DNA from: an uncultured Agathobaculum sp.
Lineage (GTDB): Bacteria > Bacillota > Clostridia > Oscillospirales > Butyricicoccaceae
Reading direction: 5' to 3'
Assembly (NCBI GenBank): GCA_944376955.1
Contig: CALWEB010000154.1
Span: 1-16,356, forward strand
DNA: 16,356 bases
Shown here: piece after piece, positions 5,794 through 12,183 of the stretch
Layout: the number at the start of each line of letters is the position of its first letter
Position numbering within the stretch: position 1 is the stretch's first letter
Program-made: the position numbers and the translations under genes
The notes under the pieces: model-generated
Told to the model about the DNA's origin: nothing
Database searches by the model: none
Seen by the model: the letters and a program-made list of their open reading frames with translations, nothing else

Positions 5794-6348
5794 ATGATTT
5801 TGCCCTTGAACCCGCATCTCGACCTTTTCCTTACCTTTGCCCGCATCGGTGTCTGCACCTTTGGCGGAGGTTATGCGATGCTGCCCATCCTACAGCGGGA
5901 AGTAGTGGAAAAACGCGCATGGACCACCGAGGATGAACTGATGGATTATTATGCCATCGGTCAATGCACCCCGGGGGTCATCGCCGTCAATACCGCCACC
6001 TTCATCGGTTACCGACAGCGCGGCATTTCTGGCGCCATCTGCGCCACCGCAGGCGTCATTTTCCCGTCGCTTGTGATCATCATCGTGATTGCCGCCTTTA
6101 TCCAGCAATTCGCCCATCTGCCGGTTGTGCAAAATGCGTTTTCCGGTGTCCGCATCGCTGTTTGCGCCCTTGTGGTTCAGTCAGTCTGGAAGCTGGCGAA
6201 AAAAAGCGTTGTGGATTTGCCAACCGCCTTGCTCTTGTTGATCACCTTTGCAGCAGTTGCCTTCTTTGGCATTTCTCCGGTTGTGATGGTGATTTTCGCC
6301 GGTGCTGCCGGCATTCTTCTTGGACTGGTTCGGAGGAGACGCGGATGA
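5794..6348 (+). CDS. Chromate transporter, half-size subunit 1
   Basis: A 184-residue membrane protein of the CHR family, short form. It has FTFGGGYAMLPILQREVVE near the N-terminus, TPGVIAVNTATFIGYRQRG in the middle and four or more hydrophobic stretches after it. CHR proteins export chromate, or move related oxyanions, through the inner membrane; short members come as two consecutive genes for two subunits. The start is uncertain: ATG 5794 gives the usual short lead before the first helix, but its purine stretch (AGGAAGG, 5787-5793) touches the ATG. TTG at 5800 or 5806 would give normal spacing. The longer frame from TTG 5755 includes promoter-like sequence and is unlikely. The stop overlaps the next start (ATGA). 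Confidence 0.85.
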   Translation: MILPLNPHLDLFLTFARIGVCTFGGGYAMLPILQREVVEKRAWTTEDELMDYYAIGQCTPGVIAVNTATFIGYRQRGISGAICATAGVIFPSLVIIIVIAAFIQQFAHLPVVQNAFSGVRIAVCALVVQSVWKLAKKSVVDLPTALLLLITFAAVAFFGISPVVMVIFAGAAGILLGLVRRRRG

Positions 6349-6911
6349 TCTTTCTTCAACTTTTCTGGGAATTCTTCAAAACCGGCCTTTTTTCCGTCGG
6401 CGGCGGTTTGGCCACCCTGCCGTTTTTGCAGGACATCGCACAGAATTACCCTTGGTTTACCTCTAACGACCTGTTGGATATGATTGCGGTTTCCGAATCC
6501 ACCCCTGGCCCAATGGGCGTCAACTCCGCCACCTACGCTGGATTCCGTGCCGCAGGCGTTGCCGGTTCGCTGACTGCAACTTTCTCGTTGGTTCTGCCCT
6601 CGGTGATCGTCATTGTGCTCATCGCCCGCGCACTGACCCGTTTCCGGGATTCCCCCTTAGTGCAGGACGGCTTTTACGGTCTGCGTCCTGCATCAGCCGG
6701 GTTGATTTTCGGTGCCATGCTGGAGGTTTTCGCCTCTTCCCTGTTCCACACCGAATTGTGGAACGGACTTTCCAGCATTGTGTCGGTACTCAATGTACCA
6801 GCCATTGCGTTTTTCCTAGCCTTATCCTTGGCCATCTGGAAATTTCCCAAAATCCATCCCATCGTTTTTATCGGTATCGGAGCTGTGTTCGGCATATTGT
6901 TCCACTTTTGA
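6345..6911 (+). CDS. Chromate transporter, half-size subunit 2
   Basis: A 188-residue CHR-family half transporter paired with the gene before it. It repeats the family signature: FSVGGGLATLPFLQD at the N-terminus, then STPGPMGVNSATYAGFRAAG, then several membrane helices. The frame is open far upstream, but that part overlaps subunit 1 in another frame. The ATG at 6345 fits the family start (MIFLQLFWEFFKTGLFSVGG) and has a GGAGGA ribosome site (6332-6337). The 4-nt ATGA overlap with subunit 1 implies translational coupling and a hetero-oligomer. A bidirectional terminator follows. Confidence 0.9.
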   Translation: MIFLQLFWEFFKTGLFSVGGGLATLPFLQDIAQNYPWFTSNDLLDMIAVSESTPGPMGVNSATYAGFRAAGVAGSLTATFSLVLPSVIVIVLIARALTRFRDSPLVQDGFYGLRPASAGLIFGAMLEVFASSLFHTELWNGLSSIVSVLNVPAIAFFLALSLAIWKFPKIHPIVFIGIGAVFGILFHF

Positions 6912-6958
6912 ATCAACCAATAAAACCTGCCGGATGCCCCAATGCCTTGCCTGACAAC

Positions 6959-6995
6959 ACAAAAAGCACCTTCCAAAACGGAAGGTGCTTTTTGT
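6959..6995. terminator. Bidirectional terminator between chromate genes and tRNA-Ser
   Basis: ACAAAAAGCACCTTCC (6959-6974) pairs perfectly over 16 bp with GGAAGGTGCTTTTTGT (6980-6995) across AAAAC. Both strands give a GC core followed by five T, so it can end the chromate transcript (plus) and the tRNA-Ser transcript (minus). The stem begins at the base right after the encoded CCA of the tRNA. Confidence 0.92.
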
Positions 6996-7086
6996 TGGCG
7001 GAGAAGGTGGGATTCGAACCCACGTGACGTGTTACCGTCAACTCGATTTCGAGTCGAGCTCGTTATGACCACTTCGATACTTCTCC
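6996..7086 (-). tRNA. tRNA-Ser(CGA), CCA encoded
   Basis: On the minus strand, acceptor GGAGAAG pairs with CTTCTCC, with discriminator G (6999) as expected for serine and an encoded CCA (6998-6996). The D stem is TCG/CGA. The anticodon arm is CTCGA-CTCGAAA-TCGAG, which puts CGA at positions 34-36 and reads the UCG codon. The long class II variable arm is TGACG/CGTCA. The T arm is GTGGG-TTCGAAT-CCCAC. The body is 88 nt, normal for tRNA-Ser. It has its own promoter-like site at 7118-7146 and a hairpin in its 5' leader. Confidence 0.97.
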
Positions 7087-7091
7087 GTATC

Positions 7092-7112
7092 AGCGCCTAT
7101 CTCATAGGCGCT
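7092..7112 (-). repeat. Perfect hairpin in the tRNA-Ser 5' leader
   Basis: AGCGCCTAT-CTC-ATAGGCGCT is a perfect 9-bp inverted repeat with a 3-nt loop, between the -10 box (7118-7123) and the mature tRNA 5' end (7086). It is not followed by a T-run, so it is not a terminator. It may help fold or process the precursor (inference). Confidence 0.8.
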
Positions 7113-7117
7113 TGATT

Positions 7118-7146
7118 ATTATACCATGCCAATTCCAGAAAAACAA
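7118..7146 (-). promoter_or_regulatory. Promoter of tRNA-Ser
   Basis: On the minus strand, a perfect -10 TATAAT (7123-7118), 17-bp spacer and a poor -35 TTGTTT (7146-7141). It lies between the glycosidase stop (7175) and the tRNA. No terminator is seen after the glycosidase gene, so read-through from it could also reach the tRNA. Confidence 0.7.
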
Positions 7147-7174
7147 GTCTTTTTTGAAATTACGACCCGCTTTT

Positions 7175-8356
7175 TTATCGAACCAAAAATGCGTCCGGTA
7201 AGTATCGTCCTTCCGGGTTTTTCGACAATGTGGTTGGGCTTGTGATTTCCCGCCCGTTATACACCATCACCGACGAAGACCCGCCGTCAAGCATAGACGC
7301 CTGATAGGCGCCATACTTCTCCATAATCCCAGCACACTTTTCAATGGAAATACCGAAGGAATGGAACTGACGGCCATCGACCACCAGCATGATGACCGTC
7401 CCATCCTCTGCCTGACCGATTGCGGTTCGCGGCTGCTGCTCATTCAGTCCCGTACCGGCAACCAGATTCTCTCCATTGATGATCAAGGCTGGATGGAATT
7501 CTACTGCATCCCGCAGATTGGAGGTATCACGAAATGCACCGATTTGCAGATGATCTTCCTGATCAAATCCGATGATCTTCCAAGTATCCCCCACCGCATC
7601 CTGTAGTTTTTTTCCTTCGCTTTTCAAGAAACCATACGGCAGGCCACCGGTTCCGTTCCCCTCATAATCTGCAAAGCCAGAAGCATTGATGCCCAAAATC
7701 GCATCGTAGCTGCGCACCATATCCGAGACGTAGGAGCCATAGGAAAACAGTCCCTCACAGGTACCGACAAATACATTTTCCGGCTTTTTACAAAACGCAA
7801 CTTTGCCGGCATACTCCATACCGAGGGAGTCCTCCCCCACAATCTCCGCAATCAGGATGCCATGCTCTGCATTGATCGCCAAAACGGTATCCCCTTGCTT
7901 GGTTTTGATCCCGGTATGATACTCTTTTTGGGTCGCATCCCCAATCAAGTCAATGTTGATATGGTCATATCCATCCGCAATGTACTGCGAATTCTCGCGG
8001 AGGAATGCTTCCATGCTGTCCCTGTCCAACTCGGAAAACGTTTGATAAAACTGTTCTTCCGGCGTTGAAGCCGTCTTCCCATCATCAGAGACATTGCCCC
8101 ATGCACTTTCGATGCCTTCCTGCTTTTGATTAAGCAGATAGCGTTTTTCCATTACTTCATCAATAATATCACCTGGAATGAACCAAGTTGCCAGCCATTG
8201 GTGCGTCATGGTACCCATTGCGGTTTCAATATACCATTCCCGCCACCGGCTGACAAACGCATTGGGCGTATACAACAGGAAAGGATAAACCACGGTAAGG
8301 CATATCATAAAAAAACAGGTAAGCCCTAGGGCAAAGCGGTGTCTTGCGCCGTTCAT
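7175..8356 (-). CDS. Phosphodiester glycosidase (NAGPA domain) protein, membrane-anchored
   Basis: A 393-residue protein with an N-terminal signal anchor (about residues 8-29, hydrophobic after a basic start), so the rest is outside the cell membrane. The C-terminal half (from about 200) is a NAGPA domain: NASGFADYEGNG, RTAIGQAEDGTVIMLVVDGRQ and LDGGSSSVMVYNG (DGGSSS at 357-362). Named family members include the eukaryotic 'uncovering enzyme' that removes N-acetylglucosamine from phosphodiesters, and bacterial exopolysaccharide-related proteins; wall teichoic acid or exopolysaccharide is a likely target here (inference). The ATG at 8356 follows AAGGAG with 9-nt spacing. It lies 63 nt after the helicase stop on the same strand with no visible terminator between. 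Confidence 0.9.
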   Translation of the reverse strand: MNGARHRFALGLTCFFMICLTVVYPFLLYTPNAFVSRWREWYIETAMGTMTHQWLATWFIPGDIIDEVMEKRYLLNQKQEGIESAWGNVSDDGKTASTPEEQFYQTFSELDRDSMEAFLRENSQYIADGYDHINIDLIGDATQKEYHTGIKTKQGDTVLAINAEHGILIAEIVGEDSLGMEYAGKVAFCKKPENVFVGTCEGLFSYGSYVSDMVRSYDAILGINASGFADYEGNGTGGLPYGFLKSEGKKLQDAVGDTWKIIGFDQEDHLQIGAFRDTSNLRDAVEFHPALIINGENLVAGTGLNEQQPRTAIGQAEDGTVIMLVVDGRQFHSFGISIEKCAGIMEKYGAYQASMLDGGSSSVMVYNGREITSPTTLSKNPEGRYLPDAFLVR

Positions 8357-8419
8357 TGTCGTTTACTCCTTTTCCTGTCCGGTCTGTTTCTCTAAAAGGA
8401 TAGGCTTTCATGCCAACAA

Positions 8420-10027
8420 TTATTTTTTCCCGCGGCGTCTCCGGCGCGCCGCCGGCTTTTTCGGCTGGTCAGACGGCGTAGACGCCTTCTGCGCACGCGC
8501 CGCCAATGCCGCTTCCACTTTCTTACGAATTCGTGCAGCCGCTTCCTCGCTCAAGGCATAGGCGCGCGAAGGCGTGTGCGCATCCACACGCGGTTCATTT
8601 TTCTCAAAACGCGCATAGGGGTCGTTGCGGCGCCCTCGTCCACGGGAAATGCTGGCCGTTTTTTTCACACGGGGTGCCGCTGCCTTCGCACGCTGCTCAC
8701 TTTGAAGCTCCGCCGCCTTCTCCTTCCGGGAGGGGCGTTTGGCCGAAGCATTCCTGCGAGCCTTCTGCTTCGCCGCTTTCTCTTTTGCGACATCTTCTGC
8801 TACTTCTTGAGCCGAGGCATTCTCAGAAACCGGCTTGCGGCGCGTGCGCACATTGGTCGTTTTCCGCTGCCCGCTATCCCGTGCCGTGCGGTCATTCTCC
8901 TTCTCCACATGCGGGATTTCCCCGGCCAACGGAATTCGTTTGCCGATCAGTTTTTCGATATCCGCAAGGTACGGCCGCTCCGACTGATCACAGAAGGAAA
9001 TGGCCGTCCCCTCCTGTCCGGCGCGCCCCGTCCGCCCAATGCGGTGGACATAGGTTTCCGGGATATTGGGTAAATCAAAATTGATCACAAGCGGCAGCTC
9101 GTTGATGTCAATGCCGCGCGCTGCGATATCGGTCGCCACCAATACCGCAATTTTACATTCCTTAAACTCTTCCAATGCGCGCTGGCGCTGGTTCTGGCTC
9201 TTATCGCCATGAATGGACTTTGCCTTGATCCCTGCGCGGTTCAAATCCCGCGCCACGCGGTCCGCTCCGTGCTTGGTGCGGGTAAACACTAACGTCTGGT
9301 GTACGTTGCTTTGACGGATGGTATCAATCAGCAGTTCCCGTTTCTCCGCCTTTTCCACCAAAAAAACCTTCTGCTCGATTTTTTCCACGGGCTTTGCAGA
9401 CGGCGTAATGGCAATGCGCGCCGGATTGGTCAGCAAGCTGTCTGCCAACGCCGCGATTTCCTTCGGAATGGTGGCGGAGAACAAAAGCGTCTGCCGCTTG
9501 GCGGGCAAATACTTGATAATCCGCTTGACATCCGGGAAAAAGCCCATATCCAACATGCGGTCGGCCTCGTCCAAAACAAAGTATTCGACCTTATTGAGTT
9601 TGACGATCCCCTGTCCCATCAAATCCCACAAACGCCCGGGGGTGGCAATCAGAATGTCTGCACCGCGCGCAATGGCCTCCACCTGCGGGACCTGAGACAC
9701 ACCGCCAAAGATAACCGCCGCCGTACACGGCGTATACCGGGCATACTGGCATACATTTTCATAAATTTGCAGCGCCAGTTCGCGTGTCGGCGTCAAAATC
9801 AGCGCACGGACTACGCCGGGTTTTCCATTTTCCCGGCCAAGGCGCTGGATGATCGGCACAGAAAACGCACAGGTTTTACCGGTACCGGTCTGCGCACAGC
9901 CCATTAGATCATGGCCTTCCAAAACCGGCGGAATTGCCTTCTGCTGAATTGGTGTGGGTTCTTCATACCCAGCCTCGCGCAGCGCCTTGAGTATACTTTT
10001 TTCAATCTTCAAATCACTAAATTTCAT
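8420..10027 (-). CDS. DEAD-box ATP-dependent RNA helicase with long basic tail
   Basis: A 535-residue protein. The core covers about residues 1-370: Q motif (F3 and PTPIQ 24-28), motif I AQTGTGKT (45-52), PTRELA (79-84), TPGR (129-132), DEAD (153-156), SAT (184-186), ARGID (303-307) and HRIGRTGR (328-335). Residues about 380-535 form a Lys/Arg/Ala-rich low-complexity tail ending in RRRRRGKK, typical of RhlE/CshA-like helicases and likely RNA-binding. These proteins unwind RNA in ribosome assembly, mRNA decay or cold growth. The frame is open to a TTG at 10051 with no ribosome site; the ATG at 10027 (MKFSDLKIEKS) matches the family start, although its nearest purine stretch, AGGG, is very close. 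Divergent from the permease gene. Confidence 0.95.
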   Translation of the reverse strand: MKFSDLKIEKSILKALREAGYEEPTPIQQKAIPPVLEGHDLMGCAQTGTGKTCAFSVPIIQRLGRENGKPGVVRALILTPTRELALQIYENVCQYARYTPCTAAVIFGGVSQVPQVEAIARGADILIATPGRLWDLMGQGIVKLNKVEYFVLDEADRMLDMGFFPDVKRIIKYLPAKRQTLLFSATIPKEIAALADSLLTNPARIAITPSAKPVEKIEQKVFLVEKAEKRELLIDTIRQSNVHQTLVFTRTKHGADRVARDLNRAGIKAKSIHGDKSQNQRQRALEEFKECKIAVLVATDIAARGIDINELPLVINFDLPNIPETYVHRIGRTGRAGQEGTAISFCDQSERPYLADIEKLIGKRIPLAGEIPHVEKENDRTARDSGQRKTTNVRTRRKPVSENASAQEVAEDVAKEKAAKQKARRNASAKRPSRKEKAAELQSEQRAKAAAPRVKKTASISRGRGRRNDPYARFEKNEPRVDAHTPSRAYALSEEAAARIRKKVEAALAARAQKASTPSDQPKKPAARRRRRGKK

Positions 10028-10077
10028 ATCCCTATTTCGATTCCTTTTCAAAACTGGTGCGTTTCGGCAAATCCTGC

Positions 10078-10107
10078 TTGCCCGATTGCACCGTAATGTG
10101 TTATACT
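10078..10107 (+). promoter_or_regulatory. Promoter of the metal permease gene
   Basis: -35 TTGCCC (10078-10083), 18-bp spacer, -10 TATACT (10102-10107). The -10 box overlaps a TATAAC -10-like site on the minus strand that could serve the helicase gene. A 10-bp inverted repeat begins 2 bp downstream of the -10. Confidence 0.6.
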
Positions 10108-10108
10108 G

Positions 10109-10138
10109 TTTTACAGTTGCCTTTGTTTAACTGTAAAA
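10109..10138 (+). promoter_or_regulatory. Operator-like inverted repeat before the permease
   Basis: TTTTACAGTT (10109-10118) and AACTGTAAAA (10129-10138) are a perfect 10-bp inverted repeat with a 10-bp spacer, one helical turn apart in the centre, lying over the expected transcription start. An extra ACTGT (10105-10109) lies just upstream. The form fits a dimeric repressor site, perhaps for a metal sensor (inference); no known regulator motif is recognised. Confidence 0.6.
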
Positions 10139-10144
10139 TGCTAT

Positions 10145-10151
10145 GAGGTGA
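10145..10151 (+). promoter_or_regulatory. Ribosome binding site that fixes the permease start
   Basis: GAGGTGA, 5 nt before TTG 10157. The frame also allows GTG at 10148, but that codon lies inside the ribosome site, so the TTG is the better start. Confidence 0.65.
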
Positions 10152-10156
10152 AATCT

Positions 10157-11008
10157 TTGCTCGAAATCATATCCCATGTCCTGCCGGAAGCATTTTTCGA
10201 CGTTTTGAAGACCATCCCACTGCTTCTTGTGGTGTATGCCCTTCTCTATTATATCGAAAACCGGCTGACCAATACGCCCGCGCTCCTATCCCGTGCCGCG
10301 CAGTTCGGCCCCGTGGTCGGTGCGCTGGCTGGAACCATCCCGCAATGCGGTTTCTCTGCGGCAGCAGCAGCGCTCTTCTCCGCCGGATATCTCGCGCCCG
10401 CAACATTGGTCGCTGTATTCCTCGCCACTTCGGACGAGGCGGTGCCTGTCATGCTGGCAGGCGGCGCAAGCGTACCGCAGGTCGTGCTGCTTCTGGTAGT
10501 CAAGTTTGCCATTGCCGTCATCGGCGGCTATATCTTACGCTATACCGTATTCCGCAGCCACCGTCCGCACAGCGACGAAGAACTGGAAATCGAAATGACC
10601 TCCTGCGATTGCAGCGCGGGTTCCCCGGTTTGGAGCGTGGTCTGGCACACTCTGAAAACCGCATTTTTCCTCTTTGCCGTTCTTTTTGTCCTGAATATGG
10701 TCGTACACCTCATCGGTGAGGAAGTGCTGGCCTCCCTCCTGCTGTCCGACAGCATTTTTCAGCCGCTCCTGTGCGCCATCCTCGGCCTGATCCCCAGCTG
10801 CGCTATGAGCGTGCTGCTCTCCGAATTGTTTGTCGGCGGCACCATCAGCTTCGGCGCACTGATTGCCGGCCTTTCAACCGGCGCCGGCTTTGGCTACATC
10901 GTACTGTTCGAGGAAAAAGAGGGCCGGCATCGCGCACTGCCCGTCATCGCGGCGACATTTGCCGTGGCGGTTATCGGCGGCACGCTGGTGCAGGTATTCT
11001 TCGGATAA
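10157..11008 (+). CDS. Putative heavy-metal (manganese/arsenic) efflux permease
   Basis: A 283-residue polytopic membrane protein resembling the family annotated as arsenic efflux protein / putative manganese transporter (10TM heavy-metal exporter type). Two related halves are visible. Half 1 has GTIPQCGFSAAAAALFSAGY (IPQC at 61-64) and half 2 has GLIPSCAMSVLLSELFVGG (IPSC at 212-215), each with a Pro-x-Cys centre inside a membrane region. The halves are joined by an acidic loop with C150-D-C152, a reduced form of the Cys/His-rich loop I recall from other members. The substrate is not proven. The TTG start at 10157 is chosen on the GAGGTGA ribosome site and on the family start. It is monocistronic, with a promoter, an operator-like repeat and a strong terminator. 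Confidence 0.72.
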   Translation: MLEIISHVLPEAFFDVLKTIPLLLVVYALLYYIENRLTNTPALLSRAAQFGPVVGALAGTIPQCGFSAAAAALFSAGYLAPATLVAVFLATSDEAVPVMLAGGASVPQVVLLLVVKFAIAVIGGYILRYTVFRSHRPHSDEELEIEMTSCDCSAGSPVWSVVWHTLKTAFFLFAVLFVLNMVVHLIGEEVLASLLLSDSIFQPLLCAILGLIPSCAMSVLLSELFVGGTISFGALIAGLSTGAGFGYIVLFEEKEGRHRALPVIAATFAVAVIGGTLVQVFFG

Positions 11009-11022
11009 ACGAAGTCCTTATG

Positions 11023-11055
11023 AACGGTCTTTCCTTACGGAAAGACCGTTTTTTT
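11023..11055 (+). terminator. Intrinsic terminator after the permease gene
   Basis: AACGGTCTTTCC (11023-11034) pairs perfectly over 12 bp with GGAAAGACCGTT (11039-11050) across TTAC, followed by T residues to 11055. The T-run overlaps the stop codon (11056-11054) of the convergent CpXC gene. Confidence 0.93.
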
Positions 11056-11665
11056 ATCCCAGTTCGTGCAGCAATTCCAGCGCATTGTGTGCCCACGCCA
11101 GATCAATCTTGGTGAAATCCCCACCGGGCGTATACAAATAGGTTTCTACGTCCTCCCGCAGGCGCTGATAGACGGAACCGGGCATTGCCGCATACTGCTC
11201 CGCCCCATCGGACAACACGGCAACAAAGCGGAAATCCCCTGTGCGCTCATCCAGTTCATGGAACAGCAGCTCCACAACATCCAAATCATGGTTTAACTGC
11301 GTAAACAGCAGCAGCTTCATGATTTCCACCGCGCGGTCATCCAATCCCCGTTCCAGAATGTTGATCTTCTCGCGGAATGCGTTCAAACAGTCCACCAGCC
11401 GCAGGGTATATCCTGCCAATGGGTCAAACTGCGCCTTGGGGGCTTCCCCTTCTTCCGGCCACAACCAAACCATAAACTGGTTGGCCATGTCATGATACAG
11501 ACAGGGATGCACCACCAGAGCGGTTTCACCGCAATTTGGGCATTTCACGCGGAAGCAGGATAAATCCTGCACCTGCGCCCGCAATTCCGGATTGCGGTCA
11601 ATGTTGATGTGGTCATGCACTTTGTGGTCGGTTTCGACCTGACAATGCGGACAAGTGATCCTCAT
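11054..11665 (-). CDS. CpXC domain-containing protein
   Basis: A 203-residue soluble protein. The N-terminus has CPHC (5-8) and CPNC (42-45), a probable four-cysteine zinc site, with the NIDRNPELR segment and HPCLYHDM between and after them. This is the layout of the CpXC domain, whose function is unknown. The rest (about 75-203) is mainly helical and acidic (HDLDVVELLFHELDERTGDF) with no motif I can name. The ATG at 11665 has an upstream GAGGAGG ribosome site at rather long spacing (12 nt). It has its own strong promoter and converges on the permease gene, with which it shares a hairpin region. Confidence 0.82.
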   Translation of the reverse strand: MRITCPHCQVETDHKVHDHINIDRNPELRAQVQDLSCFRVKCPNCGETALVVHPCLYHDMANQFMVWLWPEEGEAPKAQFDPLAGYTLRLVDCLNAFREKINILERGLDDRAVEIMKLLLFTQLNHDLDVVELLFHELDERTGDFRFVAVLSDGAEQYAAMPGSVYQRLREDVETYLYTPGGDFTKIDLAWAHNALELLHELG

Positions 11666-11705
11666 ATTTTCGCTTTTCCTCCTCGGTATATGCCCAATCT
11701 AATGT

Positions 11706-11735
11706 ATTATACCACACGATAAAACCATGAAGCAA
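11706..11735 (-). promoter_or_regulatory. Sigma-A promoter of the CpXC gene
   Basis: On the minus strand, -35 TTGCTT (11735-11730), 18-bp spacer, perfect -10 TATAAT (11711-11706). The leader to the ATG would be about 34 nt. Confidence 0.8.
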
Positions 11736-11773
11736 GCAATGTCGATGCGCAATCCCATAAATATTGAAAAAAT

Positions 11774-11804
11774 AAAAACGCATGGTGCATTTCCATGCGT
11801 TTTT
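11774..11804 (-). terminator. Intrinsic terminator after the ABC-F/DUF2752 operon
   Basis: On the minus strand, AAAAACGCATGG (11804-11793) pairs perfectly over 12 bp with CCATGCGTTTTT (11785-11774) across a 7-nt loop, followed by ATTTTTT. It lies 13 nt after the DUF2752 stop. Confidence 0.92.
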
Positions 11805-11817
11805 ACAGTGCAATGGC

Positions 11818-12183
11818 CTACGCAGGAGTACCGAACAGCAGCGGGTCGTGCATCGCCAACCGTATCACCCAGATGCCCGCCCAGAGCGCCATCACGCCCC
11901 ACAGGAAAATCCGTTCGCGCCTTTCCGTGCCAAGCAAAGGTTTTTTCCGGAACAGCACCAAAATCACCACCGGCGGCAGCACATAGATCATGGGATGGTA
12001 CCGGAATGCTGTCCACCAATCCAGCCGCAACAGTGCTGCGGCTGCACGCGACAGGCCACAGCCCGGACAAGGAATGCCGGTAAAGTGCTGCACCGGGCAG
12101 CCCCATCCCAGCATCGAGGCCGACACGAAGGCTGACGCAGTCAGCGTCAGCAACACCAGCAAGCCGTATACCCCTTTTTTCAT
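11818..12183 (-). CDS. DUF2752 family membrane protein
   Basis: A 121-residue protein with a hydrophobic N-terminal segment (about 6-26), the family signature GIPCPGCGLSRA (C39 and C42), then WWTAFRYHP and two more membrane stretches (about 67-80 and 92-110). The CPGC pair lies near the membrane face. Function is unknown; the domain is common in Firmicutes and Bacteroidetes. The start codon follows the ABC-F stop directly (TAAATG, no gap) and uses AGGG inside the end of that gene as ribosome site, so the two are co-transcribed and probably translationally coupled. Confidence 0.85.
   Translation of the reverse strand: MKKGVYGLLVLLTLTASAFVSASMLGWGCPVQHFTGIPCPGCGLSRAAAALLRLDWWTAFRYHPMIYVLPPVVILVLFRKKPLLGTERRERIFLWGVMALWAGIWVIRLAMHDPLLFGTPA

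Noticed and set aside
5964..6344. Long open frame extending chromate subunit 2 far upstream
   Set aside because: It overlaps subunit 1 in another frame and encodes a Arg/His/Cys-rich sequence unlike any membrane protein; the ATG at 6345 has a ribosome site and fits the family.
6959..7146. Integration site of a genomic island at tRNA-Ser
   Set aside because: No integrase gene and no duplicated tRNA 3' end are visible; neighbouring genes look like core genes with matching composition.
8516..8890. Repeat-like, Ala/Lys-rich DNA in the helicase tail as a possible mobile or repeat element
   Set aside because: It is in frame with the helicase and is explained by the low-complexity basic protein tail.
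9299..9907. 202-codon open frame antisense to the helicase
   Set aside because: Shadow frame over conserved helicase motifs; no ribosome site.
11613..12106. Extra minus-strand open frames between the CpXC gene and DUF2752
   Set aside because: They cross the terminator at 11774-11804 or overlap DUF2752 in another frame, and show no family features.
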